A DNA stretch of 14,647 bases from Rickettsia typhi (GTDB lineage Bacteria; Pseudomonadota; Alphaproteobacteria; Rickettsiales; UBA1997): the NCBI GenBank assembly GCA_945888585.1, contig CAMDAI010000010.1, positions 1 to 14,647 on the forward strand. The letters are read 5' to 3'. The position numbers were made by a program, and so were the translations under genes. This document shows positions 6,976 to 14,647 of this stretch, piece after piece; within the stretch, counting starts at the first letter, position 1, and every line of letters begins with the position of its first letter. The notes below the pieces were generated by a model. That model was not told where the DNA came from. It saw nothing but the letters and a program-made list of their open reading frames with translations, and ran no database searches.

Positions 6976-8169
6976 TTAACTAAACAACCAAAGACATTTC
7001 TTAACCAAGATGTCAGCCACTTCCGCCTTGGTCATTCTATCAAAAGATTCAACTTTTCCTTTTCTATCAATAATTGAAATCTGATTATAATCGCTGCCAA
7101 AAACCTGATTATCTTTGATGTTGTTGGCCACAATTAAATCACAATTTTTGTCTTTTATTTTTATCTTGGCATTTGCAATTAAATTTTCACTTTCAGCAGC
7201 AAACCCAACCACAATTTTCGGACGTTGTTTATGATTGCTGATAGTTTTTAAAATATCGATATTTTTAACCAATTCCAAAATAATTGCATTTTCTTTGGTT
7301 TTTTTAATTTTTTGGTTGGAAATTTTTTTCATTTTAAAATCGGCAACCGCAGCGCAACTAACAAATACAGCAGTTTTGGCCAGATTATTTTCTATTGCTT
7401 TTAACATTTCATCGGTAGTTTTAACATTAATAATTGCTGTCTTTGGCAAATCAATATCAGCATTATTAATATTGGCAGCAATTAATTTTACTTCCGCTCC
7501 TAATTCATAAAATCTTGTAGCAATAACCACACCCTGTTTTCCTGAAGAATAATTACCAATAAACCGCACCGGATCAATTGGCTCAAAAGTTGGACCAGCT
7601 GTAACAATCACTTTTTTTCCAGCAAAAATTTTCTTTTCATTAAAAAATTTATCTACCTCATCAAAAATAATTTGAACATCAGTCATTTTGCCCACACCAT
7701 ATTCACCACAAGCTAAAATATCAGTTTTGGGAGTTAAAATCTTCACCGCATCTCCCCGCAAAATATCCAGATTTTTTTGATTAGCTTTATTTAACCACAT
7801 TTTTTCATTCATTGCTGGCGCAATAATTATCCTTTTATTTGCTGCCAGCAAAATGTTGGAAGCTAAATCATCAGCTACTCCATTTGCCATTTTACCAATA
7901 ATATCAGCACTTGCCGGAGCCACTAAAATTAAATCATTATCTCTGGATAAATTAATATGGGACATGCCTTTTTCCTCGTCTATGGCAAATAAATCAGTGT
8001 AAGTTTTATTATCGGCAAGCGAGGAAACCAAAAGCGGAGTTACAAATTCTGCCGCTGCTTTGGTTAATACTGGAGTTACTTCATAACCTGATTTTTTAAG
8101 CAATCTGATTAAGTCCATGCTTTTATAAGAAGCAATTGAACCGGTAATTATTAAAAGAATTTTCCTCAT
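6976..8169 (-). CDS. coaBC: Bifunctional phosphopantothenoylcysteine decarboxylase / phosphopantothenate-cysteine ligase
   Basis: CoaBC (Dfp) catalyses two consecutive coenzyme A steps: CoaB joins 4'-phosphopantothenate to cysteine, and the flavoprotein CoaC decarboxylates the product to 4'-phosphopantetheine. The CoaC half (about 1-180) has the FMN-binding start ITGSIASYK, catalytic His71 in SHINLS, the PAMNEKMW motif (Asn121) and the substrate-flap Cys154 in ACGEYGVGKM. The CoaB half (about 184-397) has VTAGPTFEPIDPVRFIGN, SSGKQG, CAAVADFK (272-279) and KIKK (287-290). Length 397 is normal and no key residue is missing. The ATG lies 16 bases after the ruvB stop, making it the last gene of a ruvA-ruvB-coaBC transcript. 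It converges on the GIY-YIG cassette. Confidence 0.96.
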   Translation of the reverse strand: MRKILLIITGSIASYKSMDLIRLLKKSGYEVTPVLTKAAAEFVTPLLVSSLADNKTYTDLFAIDEEKGMSHINLSRDNDLILVAPASADIIGKMANGVADDLASNILLAANKRIIIAPAMNEKMWLNKANQKNLDILRGDAVKILTPKTDILACGEYGVGKMTDVQIIFDEVDKFFNEKKIFAGKKVIVTAGPTFEPIDPVRFIGNYSSGKQGVVIATRFYELGAEVKLIAANINNADIDLPKTAIINVKTTDEMLKAIENNLAKTAVFVSCAAVADFKMKKISNQKIKKTKENAIILELVKNIDILKTISNHKQRPKIVVGFAAESENLIANAKIKIKDKNCDLIVANNIKDNQVFGSDYNQISIIDRKGKVESFDRMTKAEVADILVKKCLWLFS

Positions 8170-8185
8170 AGCAAATTATTTTTAC

Positions 8186-9181
8186 TTAAGTTTGAGTTAT
8201 ACCCAAATATCGAATAGCTGCTGCGGTTAAAACACGACCGCGCGGGGTTTTATCAACAAAACCTTTTTGAATTAAATAAGTTTCGATAGTATCTTCAATT
8301 GAATCTTTTTCTTCACCAATTCCCGAAGCAATAGTTTCAATTCCAACCGGCCCACCCCGATAATTCTGGGAAATAAATTTTAAATAACGATGATCGGAAG
8401 CATCTAAACCTTCGCCATCAATTTCTAGCCTTTTTAATGAAGAATCAGCAATTTTATCATCAATAATTTCTTTGCCTAAATTATTAGCAAAATCACGTAC
8501 TCTTTTTAATAAACGAATAGCAATTCTTGGAGTTCCGCGTGAACGTTTAGCAATTTCAAAAGCAGCATTTTCAGTGATTTTCATCTGTAGAATTTTAGCA
8601 TCACGAATGATGATTTGTTTTAATTCTTCTGGCTCATAAAAATTTAATCGAAGTGGAATGCCAAAGCGATCACGCAGAGGATTAGCAAGCAAGCCAATTC
8701 TGGTGGTTGCTCCCACTAAAGTAAATTTTGGCAAATCAATTTTAATTGCCCGAGCTGACGGCCCCTCACCAATGATTATATCTAATTTATAATCTTCCAT
8801 CGCCGAATAGAGAATTTCTTCCACGGCACTGGGCAAGCGGTGAATTTCATCGATAAATAAAACATCACCCGGTTGTAAATTGGTGATAATTGCCGCCAAA
8901 TCACCCGATTTAGAAATAATTGGACCTGCTGTACCTTTAAAACCAACTCCCATTTCATGAGCAATAATTTGAGCCAAGGTGGTTTTACCTAAGCCTGGCG
9001 GGCCATAAAATAAAGTATGATCCAAACTATCATTTCTGTTTTTGGCAGAATTAATAAAAATCTTGAGATTCTCTTTGATTTTTTCTTGGCCAAGAAAATC
9101 AGCCAAATATAAGGGCCGGAGAATATTTTCGGCCTTATCTTCTTCTCCTATCTGTGGTGATAAAATTTGATTTTTTTCCAT
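8186..9181 (-). CDS. ruvB: Holliday junction branch migration ATPase RuvB
   Basis: RuvB is the AAA+ motor that, as hexameric rings flanking RuvA, drives Holliday junction branch migration in the cytoplasm. Visible motifs are Walker A GPPGLGKT (60-67), Walker B FIDEIHR (109-115), sensor 1 GATTR (157-161) and the arginine-finger region PLRDRFG (168-174, Arg170). The C-terminal winged-helix domain ends in [13 protein letters not shown]. Length 331 is within the family range. The start ATG overlaps the ruvA stop by one base (TAATG at 9183-9179), which indicates translational coupling. ruvC is not in this window. Confidence 0.98.
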   Translation of the reverse strand: MEKNQILSPQIGEEDKAENILRPLYLADFLGQEKIKENLKIFINSAKNRNDSLDHTLFYGPPGLGKTTLAQIIAHEMGVGFKGTAGPIISKSGDLAAIITNLQPGDVLFIDEIHRLPSAVEEILYSAMEDYKLDIIIGEGPSARAIKIDLPKFTLVGATTRIGLLANPLRDRFGIPLRLNFYEPEELKQIIIRDAKILQMKITENAAFEIAKRSRGTPRIAIRLLKRVRDFANNLGKEIIDDKIADSSLKRLEIDGEGLDASDHRYLKFISQNYRGGPVGIETIASGIGEEKDSIEDTIETYLIQKGFVDKTPRGRVLTAAAIRYLGITQT

Positions 9182-9804
9182 TACTTTTTACTTATTTCGC
9201 GCAGAGATTCAGTAATTAAAGTTTCCAAAGTTATTTCCGGATTATTACTTATTTTTTTACTAACAATATTATAAACATCCGATCTTCTATAGCCAAGACT
9301 TTCAAGAGCTGATAGCGTATCATTGAGTAAACTTCCATTAACTATTCCTGCTTTTTTTTCTGGTTTAATTTCGGCATCAAAATCAGCAACCGTAAGACTT
9401 CCAACCTTATCAACACTACCTTTTAATTCTGAAACAATTCGAAGTGCCAATTTCGGACCAATGCCCGGAACCCTTGAAAAAGCGGCTTTATCAGCAGAAT
9501 TAATTGCTACAATAATTTCATCAATTGATAGGCTTCCTAAAATTTTTAACCCAACCTTATTGCCAACTCCCTTAACTTTTCCCAGCTCATTAAACCAAGT
9601 TTTTTCTATTTCACGGGCAAATCCATAAAGATGGATATAATCTTCCCTGACAATGGTTTCGATTATTAATGAGGTTTCCATTCCAATTTTAAATGCGGAC
9701 AAAACCTTAGAAGATGCGTAAACATTATATCCAACCCCATTTACGTCTAGAATTAATTTATCTTCTCCGACAAAATCAACTTTACCTCTTAATTTTCCGA
9801 TCAT
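9181..9804 (-). CDS. ruvA: Holliday junction DNA helicase subunit RuvA
   Basis: RuvA binds the four-way junction and loads RuvB. The 207-residue protein shows the three usual domains: an N-terminal OB fold (about 1-62, starting MIGKLRG with [10 protein letters not shown]), two helix-hairpin-helix motifs (KGVGNKVG at 78-85 and [12 protein letters not shown] at 112-123), a linker rich in charged residues, and the C-terminal RuvB-binding helices (about 158-207, including [12 protein letters not shown]). It is first in the ruvA-ruvB-coaBC run and lies 81 bases from the divergent lipB. The ATG at 9804 gives the standard N-terminus; no Shine-Dalgarno is apparent. Confidence 0.97.
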   Translation of the reverse strand: MIGKLRGKVDFVGEDKLILDVNGVGYNVYASSKVLSAFKIGMETSLIIETIVREDYIHLYGFAREIEKTWFNELGKVKGVGNKVGLKILGSLSIDEIIVAINSADKAAFSRVPGIGPKLALRIVSELKGSVDKVGSLTVADFDAEIKPEKKAGIVNGSLLNDTLSALESLGYRRSDVYNIVSKKISNNPEITLETLITESLREISKK

Positions 9805-9885
9805 ACTATTTACGTGCTTTGAACAATCTATATCAAATCTAAAATCTATTAATTTTAATTTGTTATAGTTTTTATTTTAAGAACA
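9805..9885. promoter_or_regulatory. Divergent ruvA/lipB intergenic promoter region
   Basis: The 81 bases between two divergent starts must hold promoters for both. On the plus strand TATAGT at 9864-9869 is a plausible -10 box, 16 bases before lipB, though its -35 is poor. On the minus strand TATAGA within GATATAGATT is a plausible -10 box for ruvA. I see no SOS-box palindrome of the CTG-N10-CAG or GTTC-N7-GTTC type. Confidence 0.3.
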
Positions 9886-10545
9886 ATGACAAATTTAAAA
9901 CAAAAAATCGAGTGGAAAATTAGTCCCAATTTAACTGACTATAATTTTGCTGTAGAATTTATGGAGCAAAAAGTAAAAGATATTTGGGAAAATAAATCTT
10001 CTGAAATGATTTGGTTAGTGGAGCATCCACCAATTTATACTGCTGGAATTAGCGCTCGCGACAGTGATTTATTAACTGATAAAATTCCAGTTTATAAAAC
10101 TAATCGTGGCGGCAAACACACTTATCACGGCCCAGGAATGCGTATTATTTATGTTATGCTTGATTTAAAAAAATGTTTCGCTCCAGAAAATCCTGATATT
10201 TCTGAATTTGTTAAAATGTTGGAGAATTGGATAATTAATGTTCTAGATGAAATTGGCGTTAAAGGTGAAATTAGAAAAAACCGAGTAGGAATTTGGGTTG
10301 ATGACAATAAAGGCTCAGAAAATAAAATTGGCGCTATTGGAATAAAAATTAAAAAATGGATAAGCTATCACGGAATTGCCATCAATATTAATCCTGAGCT
10401 AGGAAACTTCCAAGGCATTGTTCCTTGTGGAATTAGCGAATTTGGAATAACCAGTTTGGCCAAATTGAACAAAACAACCAATTTTGATAAAATTGACCAT
10501 TTACTTAAATCGGAATTTTATAAAATCTTCAAAAACTATTGCTAA
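9886..10545 (+). CDS. lipB: Octanoyl-[acyl-carrier-protein]:protein N-octanoyltransferase
   Basis: LipB moves octanoate from acyl carrier protein to the lipoyl-domain lysine of pyruvate and 2-oxoglutarate dehydrogenases, the first step of lipoate assembly before LipA inserts sulfur. Diagnostic blocks are VEHPPIYTAGIS (45-56), NRGGKHTYHGPG (73-84), the catalytic lysine in KIGAIGIKI (Lys147), YHGIAININ (161-169) and the acyl-thioester cysteine in VPCGI (Cys181). Length 219 is typical. The usual HGPGQ reads HGPGM here, a small deviation. AAGA lies 4 bases before the ATG, a weak ribosome-binding hint. The gene is alone on its strand between divergent ruvA and convergent xerD; lipA is not in the window. 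Confidence 0.97.
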   Translation: MTNLKQKIEWKISPNLTDYNFAVEFMEQKVKDIWENKSSEMIWLVEHPPIYTAGISARDSDLLTDKIPVYKTNRGGKHTYHGPGMRIIYVMLDLKKCFAPENPDISEFVKMLENWIINVLDEIGVKGEIRKNRVGIWVDDNKGSENKIGAIGIKIKKWISYHGIAININPELGNFQGIVPCGISEFGITSLAKLNKTTNFDKIDHLLKSEFYKIFKNYC

Positions 10546-10625
10546 CAATTATAACTCCTACGTTCCTTTGTCTCATATTTTGTGCTAAAACAGAAACCAA
10601 CATCTAAATAAATCTCATTAGTTTT

Positions 10626-11612
10626 TTAAAATCCTTTCTTTGCTAGGGGATGATGTTTGTTTACTAATTCTTTCAATTTTGAATCTAAAATATGAGTGTA
10701 GATTTGAGTAGTAGAAATATCGCAGTGTCCAAGTAATTCCTGCAAAACCCTTAAATCAGCGCCATGGTTTAATAGATGCGATGCAAAGGAATGGCGAATC
10801 ACATGAGGCGAAACTCTTTTTTTGTCAATTCTGGCAAGTTCAGCTAATTCTTTTAACATTTGATGAAAGCGTTGCCTAGTAAGAGGTGCATCTGTAGTCA
10901 AGCTTTCACGCTCATCTAACTTACCAATTTTTTTAGTGCGAAAATGTCCTGGAAATAGCCATTTAGAATTTTCACAGCCCATCTGTAGGCGCAATTGTAA
11001 ATAATTTTCAAGTGATAAAAGAGCGGATTTGTTAAGAGGAGCAATGCGCTCCTTACTACCTTTTCCCTTAATAATTAAATAATTTTTGTAAGTTAATTTA
11101 CCATTTTCTACTGTTTTTTGAATAGTTGAAATGGGCAAATTTACTAATTCACTAACTCTCATTCCAGAAGCGTAGAGCACTTCCAGCATGCAAGCCAAAC
11201 GAATGCCAAATTCAGATTTATCCTGATAAATGGTTGTCAGTAATTTTAAAATTTCCGCTTCACTTAAAACTTTAGGAAGTGTCAAACCAATTTTAGGGCG
11301 AGTTAAATTTAAAATTGGATTATTTTCACGCTTATTTTCTAAAACTAAAAAGCCAAAAAAATGTTTAAAGGTAGAAATTTTTCTGGAAGTGCTACTAGCT
11401 AAAATATCATCTTGATAAAGCTTTTTTAAATAGAGATTTAAAAGTTTCTCATCAGTCTCAATAAAATTAGATTTTTTTGATTTTAAAAATTCTGATAAAA
11501 GCTCTAAATCATTTTTATAGGAGATAGTTGTGTTTTTGGCGAGACCATCTTCAATGGTTAGTTTTTGCAAAAAATTAGCAATTAAATTATCATCATCTTC
11601 ATTCTTGTTCAT
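10626..11612 (-). CDS. xerD: Tyrosine recombinase XerD-like
   Basis: A site-specific tyrosine recombinase of the XerC/XerD group, which resolves chromosome dimers at dif with FtsK. The N-terminal SAM-like DNA-binding domain covers about 8-100. Catalytic residues are all present: Arg152 (SGMRVSEL), Lys184 (GKGSKER), His270 and Arg273 (SPHVIRHSF), His296 (LLGHCD) and Tyr305 (TTQIYTHI). The C-terminal ELVNKHHPLA matches XerD better than XerC. At 328 residues it is about 30 longer than E. coli XerD; the extra length lies partly before the catalytic lysine and in an inserted loop at about 223-243. The start overlaps the upstream small membrane-protein gene by 14 bases, so the two are translationally linked. 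It converges on lipB; the 80 bases between them show no clear terminator hairpin. Confidence 0.94.
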   Translation of the reverse strand: MNKNEDDDNLIANFLQKLTIEDGLAKNTTISYKNDLELLSEFLKSKKSNFIETDEKLLNLYLKKLYQDDILASSTSRKISTFKHFFGFLVLENKRENNPILNLTRPKIGLTLPKVLSEAEILKLLTTIYQDKSEFGIRLACMLEVLYASGMRVSELVNLPISTIQKTVENGKLTYKNYLIIKGKGSKERIAPLNKSALLSLENYLQLRLQMGCENSKWLFPGHFRTKKIGKLDERESLTTDAPLTRQRFHQMLKELAELARIDKKRVSPHVIRHSFASHLLNHGADLRVLQELLGHCDISTTQIYTHILDSKLKELVNKHHPLAKKGF

Positions 11613-11838
11613 CAGGTAGGCAAATATTGATTTTATCTTTAATATCGATTTTTACCGAGATGGTTTTCTGAGGAATTTTAATATCATTTTTCTTGAAAAG
11701 AAAAAAAGTCATAATTCCCATAAAACCGACAAAGAACCATAATAAAAATTTTTTGAAAACAACAGAATAATATGCTTCAGTGCCATGCCGTTTATTCTTG
11801 TTATAATGTTTAGCGGCAATTTTATAATGTTTTTTCAT
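11599..11838 (-). CDS. Small single-pass membrane protein of unknown function
   Basis: A 79-residue basic protein that I do not recognise. Residues 1-30 are rich in Lys, His and Tyr; one hydrophobic segment follows (about 31-48, FLLWFFVGFMGIMTFFLF) and then an acidic-ended tail of about 30 residues containing one cysteine. By the positive-inside rule the basic N-terminus would be cytoplasmic. I prefer the ATG at 11838; a TTG at 11868 would add ten residues. The 3' end overlaps the xerD start by 14 bases in another frame, which supports a real gene and coupling. It follows the permease gene on the same strand. Coding status is fairly likely, function unknown. Confidence 0.65.
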   Translation of the reverse strand: MKKHYKIAAKHYNKNKRHGTEAYYSVVFKKFLLWFFVGFMGIMTFFLFKKNDIKIPQKTISVKIDIKDKINICLPDEQE

Positions 11839-11902
11839 AACAAGTTTATTTTTTAAAGAGTTATGCAAATTACTCGAAACTAAAAAGTTCCTGCATCATT
11901 TG

Positions 11903-12889
11903 TTAATTTTTCTTTGATCTTAGTGCTAAATAATTTCCGCTAATAATCATTATTAAACCTAAAATAGAAGCGTAGCCAAAATGATAATTTTCAAACAATG
12001 CTGATAATATTAAAGCTCCAACTGGATAAATCAGGGAAGTATATCCTGCCTTGCTGCCACCTATTTTTGATATTAAATATAAAATACCTAAAAATCCAAT
12101 AATTCCCGGAACTAAAATTAAATAAGTTAAAGCAAAAATATATTTGAAGGAAAAATCAAAAGTAAATTGCTGACCTCTTAGAATTATAAAAATAAATGAA
12201 ATTAAGGCGCCAAAAATCATTGCCATAGAAGTTTTACTGATAAGATCTTTTGATGGGCCTTGACGTTCTGTTATGCAGGCACTAAGCGAAAATAAACTAA
12301 CTCCTATAAAGCAAAAGATAATGCCTCTAAACGCATCAAAATTAAAACCAACATTTTTAACTTCATTAGCAAAAACTAAACCCAGTCCAATAATTCCAAT
12401 AGCTCCACCAATTATAATTTTAATATCAGTTTTAGTTTTGTATAAAATAAAATTAAAACCGGCGCTAAGTAAAATGCTTAGTGAAAATAACGCTGCCACA
12501 ATGCCACTGCTAATGTAATACATGGCATATAAAAAGAAAAAATGATTGATGGAAAAAACACAAGCACCTTGAACAGCAATTAATTGCCACTCTTTTTTGC
12601 TGAATTTAAAATTCAATTTTTTATAAAAAGAATAAATTAACAAAATTAAACCAGCAAAGAAAAAACGATAACCAGCCGACAATTCTACTGGAACCACGCC
12701 AATTTGCATTTTCGCAACAATCCAGCTGGTAGACCAGGAAAGCACTACTAAAACAAAAATTATTTTGGGGTTTTTATGCCAATTTTTTATATTTTTAGAT
12801 AAAAATTGGTATCTTGAAAATCTTTGATTTTCAAGCGCTTGCGAAGCAATAGCGTGATTAGAAATAGTATTATTAGTGTCTAAAACCAT
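11903..12889 (-). CDS. DMT-superfamily (EamA) permease
   Basis: An inner-membrane transporter of the drug/metabolite (EamA) family with two tandem five-helix repeats (about 42-174 and 187-324), giving ten predicted membrane segments. Family marks are the first helix with WSTSWIVAK, the RFFFAGLILL segment, and in the second repeat PGIIGFLGILYL followed by GYTSLIYPVGALILSALFEN. The substrate cannot be told; relatives export amino acids or metabolites, and intracellular Rickettsiales use some for S-adenosylmethionine import. About 40 hydrophilic residues precede the first helix, longer than usual, and part of this extension is encoded by a hairpin-forming sequence (12813-12835). No internal ATG between 12889 and the first helix gives a shorter product, so the ATG at 12889 stands. 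It is divergent from the M48 gene. Confidence 0.92.
   Translation of the reverse strand: MVLDTNNTISNHAIASQALENQRFSRYQFLSKNIKNWHKNPKIIFVLVVLSWSTSWIVAKMQIGVVPVELSAGYRFFFAGLILLIYSFYKKLNFKFSKKEWQLIAVQGACVFSINHFFFLYAMYYISSGIVAALFSLSILLSAGFNFILYKTKTDIKIIIGGAIGIIGLGLVFANEVKNVGFNFDAFRGIIFCFIGVSLFSLSACITERQGPSKDLISKTSMAMIFGALISFIFIILRGQQFTFDFSFKYIFALTYLILVPGIIGFLGILYLISKIGGSKAGYTSLIYPVGALILSALFENYHFGYASILGLIMIISGNYLALRSKKN
12813..12835. repeat. 10-bp hairpin inside the permease N-terminal coding region
   Basis: CTTGAAAATC (12813-12822) and GATTTTCAAG (12826-12835) are perfect inverted arms with a three-base loop TTT. It encodes part of LENQRFSR in the permease N-terminal extension. The adjoining bases GCGAAGCAAT (12841-12850) resemble the core of the cassette repeat at 6590-6616, so this may be a remnant of an in-frame palindromic insertion. 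That origin is inference. Confidence 0.6.
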
Positions 12890-12934
12890 TATTGAAATAG
12901 TAAATTGGCTACGTTAGAGTTGAGGCTGAACATT

Positions 12935-12958
12935 TATATTCTGAACTTTTTTTAAGAG
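12935..12958 (+). promoter_or_regulatory. Possible -10 box and ribosome-binding site of the M48 gene
   Basis: TATATT at 12935-12940 is a reasonable -10 hexamer without a convincing -35. AAGAG at 12954-12958 lies 10 bases before the GTG start and is one of the few Shine-Dalgarno-like sequences in the window, which supports that start. Confidence 0.3.
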
Positions 12959-12968
12959 CAAATTCTTT

Positions 12969-14348
12969 GTGAGAATTAAAAGAAATTTATTTGCCGGTGT
13001 AATTATCGTCTTGTTGTTAATAACTAAGATTGCTGATGCAGGCAGTGGACTATCAATTATTCGTGACACTGAAGCTGAAAATTTTCTCTATGATTTAACC
13101 CGTCCAATTTTTGAAGCTGCTAATCTCGATCCTAAAGAAATCAAAATTTATATTGTTGGTGATAATAGTTTAAACGCCTTTGTTTCTGGTGGTCAAAATG
13201 TTTTTATTCATAGTGGATTAATCACTAAATATAATAAACCCGATGTATTAATTGGAGTTTTAGCTCATGAAACCGGCCATATTTCCGGTGGACATTTGGC
13301 GCGTAGCAGTGAGGAAATGAAAAGTGCTACTAACGCTTTGCTTTTAACTTATTTGGTGGGGCTTGCGGCTGCAGTTACAGCAAATGCTGATGCTGGTTCA
13401 GCTCTTATTATGGGCGGTAATCAAGTTATGGAAAGATTGGTTTTAAAATATACCAGAGGACAGGAAGAAGCGGCAGATTCTCTAGCTTTACAATATTTGG
13501 ATAAAATTCATTATCCTGCAACTGGTTTATTAGAGCTGTTACAGCTTTTTAACAATGAAGAATCTTCATATAAAGGCCAAATTGATGAATATTCATTAAC
13601 TCATCCGGTTAGTCGTAAAAGAATTAATTTTATCAAAGCTCATATTGCCGGAAGCGATTCTATTAAAAATCACACGGCGGAAGAAAAATCTAGCGATAAA
13701 GAAATTAATTCTATATTAGAGCCAAGAATGAAGCGTGTTGTCGTTAAGTTGGAAGCTTTTCTGGGCGATTCTAATTCCATCATAAAAAAATATTATAAAA
13801 ATGATGATTTATCAAAATATGCCAGAACAATTGCCTATTTTAAAAAAGGTAAAATTAAGGAATCTTTAGATATTTTAGATGAGATAATTAATTCTAATTC
13901 AAATGATGGATATTTGTGGGAATTAAAAGGACAGATTCTATTCGAAACTGGTCAAATCAAAGAATCAATAGCTGCTTACAATCTGGCATTAAAATTTCAA
14001 ACTGGTAATAAATCTTTAGTAAAAATTGCCTTGGCTACCGCCATAATTGCACTAGATGATGCTGATAAAACACTTTTAAATATTGCAATTTCTAATTTAT
14101 TATCAGCGAAAAGAGAGGAGCAAGATAACCCAGAAATCTTTAAACAATTAGCTTCAGCCTATAGCAAAAAAAATGATATGGGCAACGCCTATTTATCATT
14201 AGCTGAATATAATTTAATGATTAACAAAACCGATAAAGCCACTGAATATGCTAAGCTAGCCAAAGATAATTTGGAAAGCACTGATCGTGCCGGCATCATC
14301 CAAGCCGAAGACATCATTGCCATTTCCAAGAAAAAGGATAAGAAGTAA
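12969..14348 (+). CDS. Exported M48-family zinc metalloprotease with TPR-like C-terminus (BepA-like)
   Basis: The 459-residue protein starts with GTG and a Sec-type signal peptide (KRN, then a hydrophobic run at about 7-19, likely cleavage after ADA at about 22-24). The M48 domain has HETGH (100-104) with His100 and His104 as zinc ligands and Glu101 as catalytic base, followed by SGGHLAR, and the third ligand Glu166 in EEAAD. THPVSRKRI (211-219) is the conserved segment closing the protease domain. Residues about 275-450 look like tetratricopeptide repeats, for example IAYFKKGKIKESLDILDEII and ILFETGQIKESIAAYNLAL. This layout matches BepA/YfgC, a periplasmic protease-chaperone that helps LptD and BAM assembly and degrades failed outer membrane proteins. 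Periplasmic quality control is thus the likely role. It is divergent from the permease gene and stands alone. Confidence 0.93.
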   Translation: MRIKRNLFAGVIIVLLLITKIADAGSGLSIIRDTEAENFLYDLTRPIFEAANLDPKEIKIYIVGDNSLNAFVSGGQNVFIHSGLITKYNKPDVLIGVLAHETGHISGGHLARSSEEMKSATNALLLTYLVGLAAAVTANADAGSALIMGGNQVMERLVLKYTRGQEEAADSLALQYLDKIHYPATGLLELLQLFNNEESSYKGQIDEYSLTHPVSRKRINFIKAHIAGSDSIKNHTAEEKSSDKEINSILEPRMKRVVVKLEAFLGDSNSIIKKYYKNDDLSKYARTIAYFKKGKIKESLDILDEIINSNSNDGYLWELKGQILFETGQIKESIAAYNLALKFQTGNKSLVKIALATAIIALDDADKTLLNIAISNLLSAKREEQDNPEIFKQLASAYSKKNDMGNAYLSLAEYNLMINKTDKATEYAKLAKDNLESTDRAGIIQAEDIIAISKKKDKK

Positions 14349-14485
14349 AAAGGTTAAACAATTGTAAAAATTATTTTGTTGTCAATAAGAAGCAATTATA
14401 TCAATCTAATCAGCAAGTTTCTTGACTTTTTTCTCATCAAAATTAATTTTTACGCTAATTATTTTGGTTTAATAGCAATTAATAA
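14349..14485. other. Intergenic spacer between M48 protease and pilin-like genes
   Basis: These 137 AT-rich bases hold no clear terminator hairpin. The only distinct items are the 8-base palindrome ACAATTGT at about 14358-14365 and the TTGACT hexamer at 14422-14427. I see no RNA gene here. Confidence 0.5.
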
Positions 14486-14647
14486 ATGAACAAAATGTCA
14501 TCAAAAAACTATCATAAAGCCTTTTCCCTAATAGAACTATCTTTTGTTATTTTAATTATTGGTATTTTAGTTGCTGGAATAGTGTTAGGTAAGAATCTAA
14601 TAGCAAGATCAAGAATAACTAATGCTCAGACTTTGGCTCAATCATCC
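14486..14647 (+). CDS. Type IV pilin-like / pseudopilin, N-terminal part only
   Basis: The first 54 codons are present; the rest lies beyond the window. After a short basic leader (MNKMSSKNYHKA) comes the class III prepilin signature FSLIELSFVILIIGILVAG. The predicted prepilin peptidase cut is between Ala12 and Phe13, with the conserved Glu at position +5 of the mature chain. The hydrophobic helix then serves both as membrane anchor and as pilus core. An alanine rather than glycine stands at -1, tolerated in many such proteins. Whether it builds a type IV pilus, a competence filament or a type II secretion pseudopilus cannot be told from this piece. An in-frame ATG at 14495 is an alternative start. 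TTGACT at 14422-14427 is a possible -35 box without a good -10. Confidence 0.85.
   Translation, partial: MNKMSSKNYHKAFSLIELSFVILIIGILVAGIVLGKNLIARSRITNAQTLAQSS

Noticed and set aside
6544..6990. AAACAACCA direct repeat as a 9-bp target-site duplication around the cassette
   Set aside because: The right copy is coaBC coding sequence, spacing to the repeats is unequal, and a near-copy AAACAACCC also occurs at 6649-6657, so chance is likely.
7235..7510. Plus-strand frame opposite coaBC, and similar frames opposite ruvA, xerD and the permease
   Set aside because: All are antisense to well-supported genes and have no motif of their own.
8782..8964. Second minus-strand frame inside ruvB
   Set aside because: Out-of-frame shadow of the RuvB Walker B region.
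10546..10625. Terminator between convergent lipB and xerD
   Set aside because: Only a T-run near 10621-10627 is visible; no stem with G/C pairs precedes it on either strand.

Overview
The window is AT-rich throughout. It looks like chromosomal DNA from a reduced, probably host-associated alphaproteobacterium, most plausibly Rickettsiales-like. This is inferred from the base composition, the family-level look of RuvAB, CoaBC, LipB, XerD, bL31 and an M48/TPR protease, the weak or absent Shine-Dalgarno sequences, and a dispersed-type repeat built on the core ATTGCGAGCGAAGC. No rRNA, tRNA, CRISPR array or plasmid/phage replication gene was seen.

Layout: (1) Positions 1-5256, minus strand, hold a single giant reading frame of at least 1752 codons that runs off the left edge. 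It carries a degenerate but ordered set of superfamily 2 helicase/SecA-like motifs (TGEGKT, DEDPH, SGTP, VVGGD, QWIARNR) inside a protein I do not otherwise recognise. (2) Positions 5257-5538 are intergenic between divergent genes. They include a promoter for rpmE with a 9-bp inverted repeat spanning its -35 to -10 region. (3) Positions 5539-6536, plus strand, hold rpmE (bL31) followed 8 bp later by a BioH-like alpha/beta hydrolase. (4) Positions about 6553-6966 hold a GIY-YIG nuclease gene bracketed by a perfect 27-bp inverted repeat, a candidate selfish cassette sitting between two convergent genes. (5) Positions 6976-9804, minus strand, hold an operon ruvA-ruvB-coaBC. (6) Positions 9886-10545, plus strand, hold lipB. 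(7) Positions 10626-12889, minus strand, hold eamA-type permease, a small membrane protein and xerD, the last two overlapping. (8) Positions 12969-14348, plus strand, hold an exported M48 metalloprotease with TPR-like repeats. (9) From 14486 the window ends in the N-terminus of a type IV pilin-like protein.

Most of the core is housekeeping: recombination (RuvAB), chromosome dimer resolution (XerD), cofactor chemistry (CoaBC, LipB, perhaps BioH), translation (bL31) and envelope quality control (M48). The two accessory items of real interest are the giant helicase-like protein and the repeat-bracketed GIY-YIG cassette.
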